Positions 9,890 to 18,294 of a DNA stretch of 18,294 nt are shown piece after piece. The position numbers and the translations under genes are program-made. The notes below the pieces were generated by a model. That model searched no databases. It saw only the letters and a list, made by a program, of their open reading frames with translations, and was not told where the DNA came from. The stretch comes from Ichthyophonus hoferi (taxonomy: Eukaryota; Opisthokonta; Ichthyosporea; Ichthyophonida; Ichthyophonidae). Location: NCBI GenBank assembly GCA_002751075.1, contig NAOQ01000779.1, positions 11,868 to 30,161 on the forward strand, given 5' to 3'. The stretch's first letter is position 1; every line of letters starts with the position of its first letter.

Positions 9890-12800
9890 CTGGGCCACAA
9901 TAATGTTAGTATAGGTCCTATATATATATTAAGTTAACGAGAAATAGAAAAAAATATGGATGAATAGACTGTGTAATAAATGAAAAGAAAGTAAAATTTA
10001 TTTGTATATGTATAAACACATATATAGAGAGCTCCACTGCAATTTATCCAATCAACAGCCAACAATACCTATCATACTCTTACCCATCCATACATGCATA
10101 CTCATTTATCTCATTATATTTTTTCTATCACTTTCTTTATCTCTGCCCTTCTCTCACTTGTACACCTCTAAGGGAACAACGAAGTAGAGTAGAATAAAAA
10201 AAGTATTAATAATGCTAGTGATAATACCTGATATGTTTCCATCTTGACGCGAATCTTGAACATGCCTGGGGTAAAACTACAATCCTGGAATTTGTTGTTG
10301 TACATGTCTGCATTGGCCTTTAAAAACAATCAAAATTAGCATTAGATATATAATACATAATACATGTAATACGTATAATATATATATGCAATCTGGCTCG
10401 GCTATTCACTTATACATCACTTTAGTATAGCAAGTCTATATATGTATTTAGAAGCATAAAAAGTGGCAACTGCACATGAAAAGAAAAGAAAGAAAGAAGG
10501 TAAACGGAATGCGGATACCACAGATAATTCATTAACACTAGATATATACATGTAAAAAACTACTAACATAACAAAATCACCCGTATATGCGATCCAGTTG
10601 GGCAATCCATACACCACTTTAGTACAGCAAATCTAGTAGATAATACACTACATATATATATAGTGTATTATTAAACACGCTGTTTGTATATTATAGATGC
10701 TCTATCCTTTCATTTGCATTTTTATATACTCTTTTACTTGTGTATTATATATACATATATGTTCCTAAATTTATAATCCATAAGGTGTAAGAGTGTTTTA
10801 ATTGGCCAGCTATATTTACCTAGCATTACAATCATTGGTACGCAATGGCATGGGATGTATCATATTATATTATATTCCATCATGTTACAATATATCTTTT
10901 AAGATCCCATCAAACTTTATGGTACACATGCATACATAGAAAGTCTACACTTGTATATATTTTGAAAGATATAAACAAGAGTCAAACCATAGGCATATAC
11001 CTCCTGTAGCTCATACAGTTCCTGTGCACTAAGCCCTAATATCTGTTCGCCCGTTTCATTGAACGCAGTCAGCCAGGCCTGGCCCATGGCATCCACCACA
11101 CTCATGGATAGCATTAACCTAGACATATGATTGGTATATTAAAACTTTAATACACATAAAGATGATGTAATATATTGGTTAAACCCATGAATTAAAGATA
11201 TTAGTGATGAATTTATATTGAAATATCAATTTGGATAGGTCGAGTTACTGGAAGATTTGCAATTATCGATCAACTAACCCAGATCTGTCATTGGTCTATT
11301 CAAATTTTCAAATCATTCCCAACTGGCTTAGGTGATAGTGTGTGCATTCCCTCACACCCATAAAATTTGAAACTTATTATACTATTAATAAACTAACAGT
11401 TAATAACAGTTAATCTTTAAATGCCCTTAACACTTAACACCGTTGTATAATACACATTAAAGCATATATATACTCATAACCACCGTTTTAGTAAGAAGAA
11501 AAAAAAAACGACAATAACAATGACGAAAAATAATATAGTACCAAATAGGATATGTAGGGAGATTTGAAAATAAAAGAATACAAAATAAAATAGCAAACTG
11601 CAACCGAGAGCGAGTATTTGTAAAGTATTATAGTAATAGGAGAAAGTAAAACTGTGCTAGTCATAATAATAGTAATAATAATGGAAATGGCTGTACTTAT
11701 AGAAGGGGTACTAAATTACCTACCTAACCTTGAAGGTACTTCGTTCTACGTTGCACTTTTCACACATGTAGCCACCACTGCCTGTTTCTGTTGCAACAGA
11801 AGAAACGAAAAATAAGCACAAGAAAGAAAAGAGTAGCTGGGAGAAAGAGAAAAGGAAAGAGAGGGTGGGAGAGAACAAGTAAAAAATATAAATGCAAAAT
11901 ATCACACAGAGGAAGGAGGAACAGTACTCATACTCATATAATCATACTCTACTTAGGATAAGACTTGTAATTGACAGTAATAAAAAAAAGTAAAGAAAGA
12001 AAGAAAGTAAACAGGAAAGAGAGAGCATAACAGAGAATTATTAAGGGAAACGGGACACATATGCTTACCAATTAGCTTCTTATTGCATTCGTCTATGGGA
12101 CAGGCTTTGTAATAAGCATTGTCTTTTTTGATCAGAGCAATATAACCTGGTGTCACAAAATACAACGGCTAGAGGTAGACCATTAACATTATTGACATGC
12201 TTTAAATTTAATGAAAGGATCTTACAGGGCTTCAAGATCATGTTCTAATTTTAAGATTATTTAGTAGTAGATAACCGTTGTATTAGCATGGAACCAATAG
12301 AAAACCACGATTTCTTTTTAAAAGTTGGAACAAAAAATATTAAGTGCAAAAATCTGCTAAGAAATTAAAAAGTATGGAAGTATTATGTTATAGTTGACGA
12401 AAAGGAAAGTGTGAAGCAAGAAAAAAAGAAAAAAAAGAAATAGGTAGTAAGAGAAAAAAATAAAAAGCATGATCAGACAATAGGGTATATGTTATAAAAT
12501 AATACTAACAACAACCCAAGATATTATACCAAAGGACAAAATAACAATATCATATAAATAATAAAGGGTTATTTACAAGGAAAGCCAGAGGAAATAAAAA
12601 CGAAATAGATAAAGATATTGGAAAGAAATAATTGTAAATATAATGTAAGAGGTATATATAGGCAGGCATACAGACACATACAACTATGTACTATAGACTA
12701 CCTAGGAATTATTCATCAAAGCATCTCTAAACAATAATTGATTCGCTCTAGTTAGTATAAATTATATCAGAGTTAAAGAGGGAATAGGATAAAGGTGGCA

Positions 12801-12910
12801 AGAAACAGTCTAGTAGGGTTATAATTACACAAACATGCATATCTTCACACCTACACCTATACATATAAACATACTCACAGGCATACATACATATACATAC
12901 ATATACATAC

Positions 12911-12943
<33 letters not shown>

Positions 12944-15900
12944 CATACACACGCATATATATATACCTTCTCCTGGCTCTGCATCGCACGTATCTTGGCA
13001 TCTTCAATGAACATACGCTCGTCATTCCAGGATCCCCCTCCTCCTCCTACATTAGAAATAGACACTCCTTGTACGTCATGGCCCACCGAGTCAAACCTGC
13101 ACCAAGTCATTGTATAAATATAATACAATAGAACATAATACAATATAATATAATACAATATAATATAGTACAACATAATACAATACAATACAATACAATA
13201 CAATACAATACAATACAATACAATACAATACAATACATTATAATACAATACAATACAATACAATACAATACAATACAATACAATACAATACAATACAATA
13301 CAATATAATATAGTACAACATAATATAATATAATATAATATAATACAATACAATACAATACAATGCAATACAATACAATATAATACAATATAATATAATA
13401 TAATATAATATAATATAATATAATATAATACAATATAATATAATACAATATAATACAATATAATATAATAATATAATATGACATACCATCCCCTTATGCG
13501 ATGCGCCTCGGGTAGGTCGGGATTGTACTGTATCATACTGCTACCGACACAGGATAGACTGCGACCTAGTTGCCATGGAAACATATATATTATTACTAAT
13601 TGGGGGCTTTGATGAGAACATATCTACTAGCTTAACATGCCTATATGATAGTATATATGTTAAGATGTATGATAGTATGTACGATAGTATGTATGATAGC
13701 ATGACAGTATGTATGCATATTCGTATACACAGATATACGATAATAGAGCTGTCAGACAACAAAGTAAACTTGGTATAGTAAGCAAATGCCTCATAGGTGA
13801 ATGGCTTTTGGTGGAGAGATAATGAAAAGACACTATAATTGGTTAAATAAGTATATGAAGCATACATTCGTCCTTTGTTGAACTAAACTACTGCCACATA
13901 TATCCTATATAAACACCAAGTTAAAGATAATAATACATAATACTACTAATAGTAACACTAGAAAATATGTGAGCTCTCTATCCTAGGTAGAGAATAATAA
14001 ACCCAAAAATAAAAGAGTACATAAACAACGGTAATCAAATAATCAAAATGTCAGTAAAAGTAAAAAAGCATAGACACAGGCACACATACATACACACATA
14101 CATACCATTATAATCACCCACCCTCACTCCTTTTATCACGATAACAGGATTGTCTTCCTCGCTGTAGTTCTAGGATATGGGCTCGTATATATCAGTTATA
14201 GTTATGGTTAAGTATATCTAACATAGCATTAGCATTATACTATTATACTAGTTAGTCTTTGTGCTGCTAAACCAGAAAGTACAATAGGAAAAGAGGGGCA
14301 TATTAATAAAGAGAATCATAAGTTATTGTGGCTATTTTTTTTTTTTTTTTGGGAATTATAAAATGCTCTTTATTTCTGGTTATGGCCAGAATAAGCAATA
14401 GTACGTTATATATGTATATATATATACCAGCGGGCACAGTTACACATTCACTTAGATACAAACAAAGACATAGATATACATATCATTATATTAAAACTTT
14501 TTTCTAATATGTATATTTACGTATTCATACATACATACACACATTTATATATTATATTCTCTCCTCCCATGATCCTAATAAAGTAATCATGACTACATAT
14601 TATACATCACATATATTGCCATATATAGGCTATACCTCAGCCTGCGAACCCCATAGGGTCAAGGTCACTTCCTTTTGACTGTCATCAATTAATGTCAGGT
14701 CTCGCTTGGGTAGCTGATTGGTATAATGACATATGAGTGCTACAATTACATTTTTATTGGTTCTTCACATTTAATTTGGCAATTTGATTGGAATTATAGT
14801 TAACGAGTTGGTGATATTGGTAGACAAAGTTTAATATTTAGTGATACAAAACATTGTAATTGAAGTCACAATTCATTAGGTTGTAATAGTACCAATCATA
14901 CGTTTTAGTATAGCAATGATATCCTAAACTATATGAATACCTATTGGTACCATACATGATAATCAAAAAAAGATATTATGTCATTATTTACTACGTAGTA
15001 ATATATATATAATTATACTTGCTATACTGTGATACTATAACCATACAATAAAATTTAACAACTACATATTATGCAATATAGTCATATATGGTATTCTATA
15101 GGGACACTATATAAATAGTAGAATACATATGCATATTAACCTGCTTTCCAGTGGCCTTAGTGGTAATGACACTAATTGGATGGGCCATCCTCACCACAGC
15201 CACAATGTCTAATTGAGAGAGATGACTGGTTAGTTGATTAATTACTCCTTCCCCATTGAATGGTTAGGCTTGATCTTGGTTGTAACTGGGTGGATGTCAT
15301 TTCTATTGTGACAGGAAATATAAATGTACAAAGGGTTAACGTATGGTCCTATTATACTCCAATACTATATGCTATTATACTATATACTAATATATTCGAT
15401 ATTACTATACTGTATACTATCATACTATTATACTAGATATTATTATACTATCATATTATTATACTGGATATCGTTATACTATATACTATTATACTATATA
15501 CCATTATAAATAGGTACTGACGGTCGTATCAACCAGGTAGACAGACATAGGATAAGGATGGATTGTACAGTTAAAATAGTTGAGAACTCTATCACGATTG
15601 GCCAATAATAATGCTATAAAATGTACTACAATTCATTGGCCATAGAGTCCCAAAGCTTTGTACCCAATTGATTAGCTTGTTATAGCCGTAGTTAGAATAT
15701 CCATGTTAATTACAGAGTAACATTTTAATTAGTTTCATTGGCTCTGTATCATTATATTTTACCGTATGTCTCTCATATTTCTCAAACCCTATTCAATAAT
15801 AATCATGTATATTGATTCACTAAAATGCACATGCCATTTATTTTTGCAGCGTGAATAAATTATGTTTAGGCCAATCGCTGATATTTTTCCTGTTTTAAAA

Positions 15901-18018
15901 TTATAAATTTAACTACAGTTCAACCAATTATTAAAAAAGAACATCATAATACGATTGGTTGAATATAAGATCAAAGATTAGTCAATGCTTACTGCAAAAT
16001 AACCAATCGGTAATATATTGGAACCCATAGCCAATAAAAATCCAAATTTCTGTGCAATTAACCAATAGAAATACTTGAAAGTAATAAGAGATTAACTAAA
16101 AATTGGCAATACTACGACAAAAGTATATAATATATATATATATATATATAAATTATGCATAACTGGTGTGAATTTAATATTTAAAGTATAAGGTACGTGA
16201 ACAACATAATAAAAAATACTCCGTAGCATGCAAGTATAGCTATGGAAATCTATAAATACTAGAAGGCCGCGACAAACAGCTGTTAAGAGTACACATGAAA
16301 GAACAGAGGAGGTTACTTTGTGGCATTAATTGCGTGGTTATATGTATGTAGATAAAACAACCTTGATATATATATATATATATATATATGAGAGTATATA
16401 ATGTTCTTCTGTATTGTTATATTATCGTACATTAGAGTATATTATGTTATTTTGCATTGTTATATGATATATATAGTATAGAAACCATAAAAATAGTCAC
16501 ACCTACACACCTACAAATGCATCCTTTTCGCATTGTTCTAGTGTATTTATGGATGCAAAGTTGTATTTGATGGTAGGAACAGAGTCGACTCCATCAAAGC
16601 ACTGTCAGGGTTAGTAGGTATCCAATGGTGGTTAATGAGTCATGATTAGATATACATCTAGATGTATAGATAGATCTCATAACATATCATACAATGCCAT
16701 ACAATACAATACAACATAATATAACACAATACAATATAATACAATATAATATAATATATATAGACATTATGAGCAGAACTGTTGCAACTATATCATATTC
16801 AGTGACAAGATACAGAAAATATATAGGATAATGAAATGATAATAGAGACAAGAATATAGAATAGCCAATCAATGAATTATGGTATACACAATGAAAAGGG
16901 AATCATATATATAATAATAAAAGATGTACAGGTATATAAAGTAGACAGGTAGAGACTTACTGGTTCAATTATAGAGCTCTTTTCCAGACTGATCTCGTAT
17001 GTATTGTCAAGATTGGAGTACTGCCTATTGGCTGGCTTAATTTGGCCCTTAGAGATCATATAAACCTGTGCCAATTAAAAAATAAGGTTAAATTAAAATA
17101 TATACATGTATAGTATAGATGGATAGGCACAAAATTATCACACTGAAAAGGCAAAACGTCACAAAGAAAACGCATAAAAAGGTATATAAAATTACGGACA
17201 CCTACACATGTATGGAAGTAGGTATATACACTTCTTTAAATAAGAACTATACAAGTACATAAATATCTACACCTACATAAAAAGAAGAAATGGAAAGACA
17301 GGAAAAAAAAAAAAAAAAAAAAAAGAAAAAAAAAGAAAAACATAAATAATACATAATACATAGACAGCAATACAAACAGAAACAGAGAGCATTAACAGTA
17401 ACAACAATCCTGGTAGTAAGCAGTACAACCAACCTTGCCTATTTCTACCATAGTGTCTAGCTTATCGGCTACCTCGTGGAATCCAGTGCATCTGATCTCT
17501 CCCTGTAACCTCATGAAGTTAGCATATGGACGTTACACATGACGTCATACAGTGCTTTGATGTCATGTAGGAAAGGTGTATAAAATACACAAAATTATCT
17601 CCCCCCCCCTCCCATATATATTCTCTTTCTTTCCTATTTCTCAGAAAAACTTGTTTCTTCTTTCAACCAGGATAGGATAAGATAGAATAGTATTGTGTAG
17701 TGTAGCATAGTACAGTATATTTTTAAAAAGATGGGTGAAAATATATTATAGTTTATTGTAACATTTTAATATTATTTAGTATCTTTTAGTATAATATTAT
17801 ATAATACTATCTACCATAATTTTTCCCTTCCTCTCCTTTCCGACTGTCTATAACATATACCTATAGGTACCATCTCAACACGTAGATGCAGCCACCTAAC
17901 TCTTTATACTATACTATTATACCATGTTTTAATATAAGGTAAAAAAGTATAACCCACAGTTTCGTCAACTAGGTCAATAGACATTAATTGGCCCTCTCCT
18001 CTGGCATTGGACCATTTC
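9785..18018 (-). CDS. RPA1: RPA1, replication protein A 70-kDa subunit (14 exons, N-terminus off-window)
   Basis: RPA1 is the main ssDNA-binding subunit of the nuclear RPA trimer, used in replication, repair and checkpoint signalling. Exons: 18018-17958, 17502-17434, 17065-16961, 16601-16511, 15208-15141, 14713-14636, 14169-14106, 13565-13487, 13096-12967, 12168-12069, 11787-11724, 11118-11001, 10317-10228, 9889-9785. All junctions are GT-AG with matching phases and give 406 codons plus TAA. Domain A shows WSNARGEGQLMSIDLVDE and TGEIRCTGFHE. Domain B shows VTLTLWGSQAE and VIVIKGVRVGDYNG. Domain C shows the C4 zinc finger ACPIDEC...CEKC and CSFTPGMFKIRVKMETYQ. Compared with remembered human ssDNA-stacking residues, the aromatics F238 and W361 are kept while F269 and F386 appear as Tyr (ANRQY, GDYNG). 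Human RPA1 is 616 aa, so about 200 N-terminal residues (the protein-interaction OB fold and the start of domain A) lie beyond base 18294. Confidence 0.96.
10228..10317 (-). CDS. RPA1: RPA1 exon (domain C)
   Basis: 90 nt, 30 codons from ANADMYNNKFQDCSF to FKIRVKMETYQ, matching the FRSFIFRVRVKVETYN segment near the RPA1 C-terminus. Too short to stand out as an open frame; found by homology. Acceptor TTTAAAG, donor GTATTA. Confidence 0.95.
10383..10635. repeat. diverged direct duplication within an RPA1 intron
   Basis: TATACATCACTTTAGTATAG (core 10411-10438) reappears as CATACACCACTTTAGTACAG (core 10608-10635), 24 of 28 bases the same and all four differences transitions. Weaker similarity extends about 25 bp to the left of each core. 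Spacing is 197 bp. It lies in the 683-bp intron 10318-11000. Confidence 0.6.
10640..10671. repeat. perfect 11-bp inverted repeat (hairpin) in RPA1 intron
   Basis: ATAATACACTA at 10640-10650 and TAGTGTATTAT at 10661-10671 are exact reverse complements around a 10-nt AT spacer. It directly follows the second copy of the direct duplication. Confidence 0.7.
11001..11118 (-). CDS. RPA1: RPA1 exon (domain C)
   Basis: 118 nt; with 2 carried bases gives 40 codons from RLMLSMSVVDAMGQAWLTAF to LSAQELYELQE, matching YRMILSVNIADFQENQWVT and ILGQNAAYLGELK. Acceptor ATGTCTAG, donor GTATAT. Confidence 0.95.
11724..11787 (-). CDS. RPA1: RPA1 exon (second half of zinc finger)
   Basis: 64 nt: ETGSGGYMCEKCNVERSTFK then V plus 2 nt, giving the last two zinc cysteines (CEKC). 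I chose the acceptor after CAACAG because it keeps the 14-residue spacing between cysteines 2 and 3 seen in human RPA1. A second in-frame acceptor lies 6 nt further on. Donor GTAGGT. The next intron (11119-11723, 605 bp) is AT-rich with no visible gene. Confidence 0.9.
12069..12168 (-). CDS. RPA1: RPA1 exon (domain C, first half of zinc finger)
   Basis: 100 nt: PLYFVTPGYIALIKKDNAYY then KACPIDECNKKLI plus 1 nt. With the preceding K it restores K-P-x-YF, as in human KPDYFSSVATV. It carries the first two zinc cysteines (ACPIDEC). Acceptor CTCTAG, donor GTAAGC. Confidence 0.93.
12967..13096 (-). CDS. RPA1: RPA1 exon (B-C linker)
   Basis: 130 nt: completes the Trp codon, then FDSVGHDVQGVSISNV, a Gly-rich stretch (GGGGGSW) and ERMFIEDAKIRAMQSQEK. 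This matches WFDAEGQ..DGVSISDLKSGG in human. Acceptor GGTGCAG, donor GTATAT. The following intron (12169-12966, 798 bp) is AT-rich with TA/TACA runs at 12885-12960. Confidence 0.93.
13122..13478. repeat. CAATA/TAATA pentanucleotide array
   Basis: About 350 bp of 5-bp units, mainly CAATA on the plus strand (TATTG on the gene strand) with blocks of TAATA and CAACA variants. It fills nearly the whole RPA1 intron 13097-13486. A 25-bp variant block (CAATATAATATAGTACAACA then TAATA) occurs at 13156-13180 and again at 13301-13325. Confidence 0.95.
13487..13565 (-). CDS. RPA1: RPA1 exon (domain B end)
   Basis: 79 nt giving GRSLSCVGSSMIQYNPDLPE then AHRIRG and 2 nt of a Trp codon, matching GRSLSVLSSS...NPDIPEAYKLRGW. 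Acceptor CAACTAG, donor GTATGT. The intron after it is the 390-bp repeat-filled, stop-free intron described in the findings. Confidence 0.95.
13644..13713. repeat. 12-bp tandem repeat (GATAGTATGTAT-like)
   Basis: Several imperfect copies of GATAGTATGTAT within the 540-bp RPA1 intron 13566-14105. It has no coding role; weak reading frames across it on both strands are artefacts of the repeat. Confidence 0.7.
14106..14169 (-). CDS. RPA1: RPA1 exon (domain B)
   Basis: 64 nt: NYSEEDNPVIVIKGVRVGDY then N plus 1 nt, matching QPVLAIKGARVSDFGG. The second domain B aromatic is Tyr here. Acceptor ATCCTAG, donor GTATGT. The next intron (13566-14105, 540 bp) holds a 12-bp tandem repeat at about 13644-13713. 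Confidence 0.92.
14636..14713 (-). CDS. RPA1: RPA1 exon (domain B)
   Basis: 78 nt, 26 codons from LPKRDLTLIDDSQKEV to LTLWGSQAE, phase 0 at both ends. It contains the domain B stacking Trp (TLWG). Acceptor ACCAATCAG, donor GTATAG. The next intron (14170-14635, 466 bp) contains an oligo-T run (about 14334-14350) and a small stem TTCTGG/CCAGAA at 14374-14391. Confidence 0.94.
15141..15208 (-). CDS. RPA1: RPA1 exon (domain B start)
   Basis: 68 nt: completes an Asp codon, then IVAVVRMAHPISVITTKATG and KQ, matching [20 protein letters not shown] in human RPA1. Acceptor CAATTAG, donor GTTAAT. The next intron (14714-15140, 427 bp) has six CCAAT/ATTGG pentamers but no gene. Confidence 0.9.
15349..15517. 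repeat. degenerate TATTATACTA decamer array
   Basis: Repeated TATTATACTA / TATACTATAC units with many single-base changes, in the largest RPA1 intron (15209-16510). The unit length is again a multiple of 5. Confidence 0.75.
15584..15650. repeat. CCAAT-containing imperfect inverted repeat
   Basis: The left arm GAACTCTAT + 7-nt bulge + GGCCAAT (15584-15606) pairs with ATTGGCCATAGAGTCC (15635-15650), 15 of 16 positions. The left arm includes the perfect dyad ATTGGCCAAT at 15597-15606. Confidence 0.6.
16511..16601 (-). CDS. RPA1: RPA1 exon (A-B linker)
   Basis: 91 nt: CFDGVDSVPTIKYNFASINT to CEKDAFV plus 1 nt, covering the linker into domain B. Donor GTGTGT. It joins directly to the exon at 15141-15208 across the largest intron (1302 bp) to restore ...FV-D-IVAVV. 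Confidence 0.92.
16688..16757. repeat. AATAC/AATAT pentanucleotide run
   Basis: A shorter, more degenerate relative of the 13.1-13.5 kb array, in the 359-bp RPA1 intron 16602-16960. Confidence 0.7.
16961..17065 (-). CDS. RPA1: RPA1 exon (domain A end)
   Basis: 105 nt, 35 codons from VYMISKGQIKPANRQYSNLD to SSIIEP, matching the VYYFSKGTLKIANKQF segment of human RPA1. Acceptor GGCACAG, donor GTAAGT. The next intron (16602-16960, 359 bp) holds an AATAC/AATAT pentamer run at about 16688-16757. Confidence 0.95.
17434..17502 (-). CDS. RPA1: RPA1 exon (domain A)
   Basis: 69 nt, 23 codons GEIRCTGFHEVADKLDTMVEIGK, phase 0 at both ends. It carries the domain A stacking Phe (TGFHE). Donor is GTTGGT, again not the usual GTA/GTG-AGT type. 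The next intron (17066-17433, 368 bp) contains a run of 22 A on the plus strand at 17303-17324. Confidence 0.93.
17958..18018 (-). CDS. RPA1: RPA1 exon (domain A, first seen)
   Basis: 61 nt: one base finishing a codon begun off-window, then 20 codons KWSNARGEGQLMSIDLVDET. This matches the WSNSRGEGKLFSLELVDE segment of domain A. The acceptor CACTAG is preceded by a 45-nt almost pure pyrimidine tract (gene strand, 18023-18078 region). The donor GTGGGT is unusual. The 276 bp to the right of it show no coding match and are probably intron. Confidence 0.92.
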
Positions 18019-18294
18019 CTAGTGATTAATGAAAGGGAGAGAGGAAAGAGAGGAAGGGAGAAAGAGGAAAAGGAAATATAGTAAAATAATATTTATAAGG
18101 AAAACCTTATTGCGTGAGTATAATAAATTGATAACAGTGTATCATAGTATGTTATACACGTACATATATATATATAAACATATACATACGTAAAGGCATA
18201 AACGACCCATAATAATACAACTATATGTGGCCGTATGTATATCGATATAAACATGCTTATATATATATTTATATATGCATGTATCTATGTATGT
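18019..18294. other. RPA1 intron running off the window
   Basis: A purine-rich plus-strand tract (18028-18078) serves as the polypyrimidine tract of the adjacent acceptor. Beyond it are TA runs and no coding match. The upstream RPA1 exons must lie further right. Confidence 0.7.

Noticed and set aside
12748-13584. A 278-codon minus-strand open frame that looks like a single long gene
   Set aside because: It is two RPA1 exons joined by the stop-free pentamer intron and run on into the next intron. It is not a separate gene.
14334-14391. Oligo-T run followed by a small stem, possibly a retroposed poly-A tail or Pol III terminator
   Set aside because: No A/B boxes, SINE body or target duplication could be seen near it.

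Overview
This window is nuclear DNA from an intron-rich, AT-rich eukaryote. It carries two conserved genes, both on the minus strand. Protein resemblance is strongest to animal-type sequences (for example the LETM1 stretch [26 protein letters not shown] core), so an animal or a close opisthokont relative is my best guess. I cannot name the species from sequence alone.

Left part (about 178-3826, minus): a LETM1 gene, the mitochondrial inner-membrane cation/proton exchanger and ribosome-binding protein. Five exons reconstruct in one continuous frame from the start ATG at 3824-3826 for 486 codons, with a targeting-like N-terminus, the proline-bearing membrane segment and the LETM1 domain. The C-terminal coiled-coil/EF-hand part probably lies beyond base 1.

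Right part (9785-18018, minus): RPA1, the large subunit of the single-strand-DNA-binding complex RPA. Fourteen exons give 406 codons plus a stop in one continuous frame. They cover the second half of DNA-binding domain A, all of domain B, and zinc-finger domain C to the C-terminus. The first ~200 residues lie beyond base 18294. The last coding exon (9785-9889) is short and was found only by looking for the conserved RPA1 tail.

Middle (3827-9784): about 6 kb between the RPA1 stop and the LETM1 start. It holds a decayed Tc1/mariner (IS630-type) DNA transposon gene on the minus strand (7985-9016), with three in-frame stops and at least two frameshifts. It also holds a possible solo-LTR-like fossil (about 5411-5808). 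The rest is AT-rich sequence in which I see no gene.

Introns run from 269 to 1302 bp. They contain long polypyrimidine tracts before acceptors, TA runs, and microsatellites often built on 5-base units. The most interesting observation is the RPA1 intron at 13097-13486. It is filled by a (TATTG)n-type array, is exactly 390 bp (3 x 130), and has no stop in the reading frame, so the flanking exons stay in one open frame if it is retained. A second is a strong excess of CCAAT/ATTGG pentamers in the largest RPA1 intron (13 in about 510 bp). The two genes show no functional link to each other. I found no evidence of a novel multi-gene system, CRISPR array, tRNA or rRNA.
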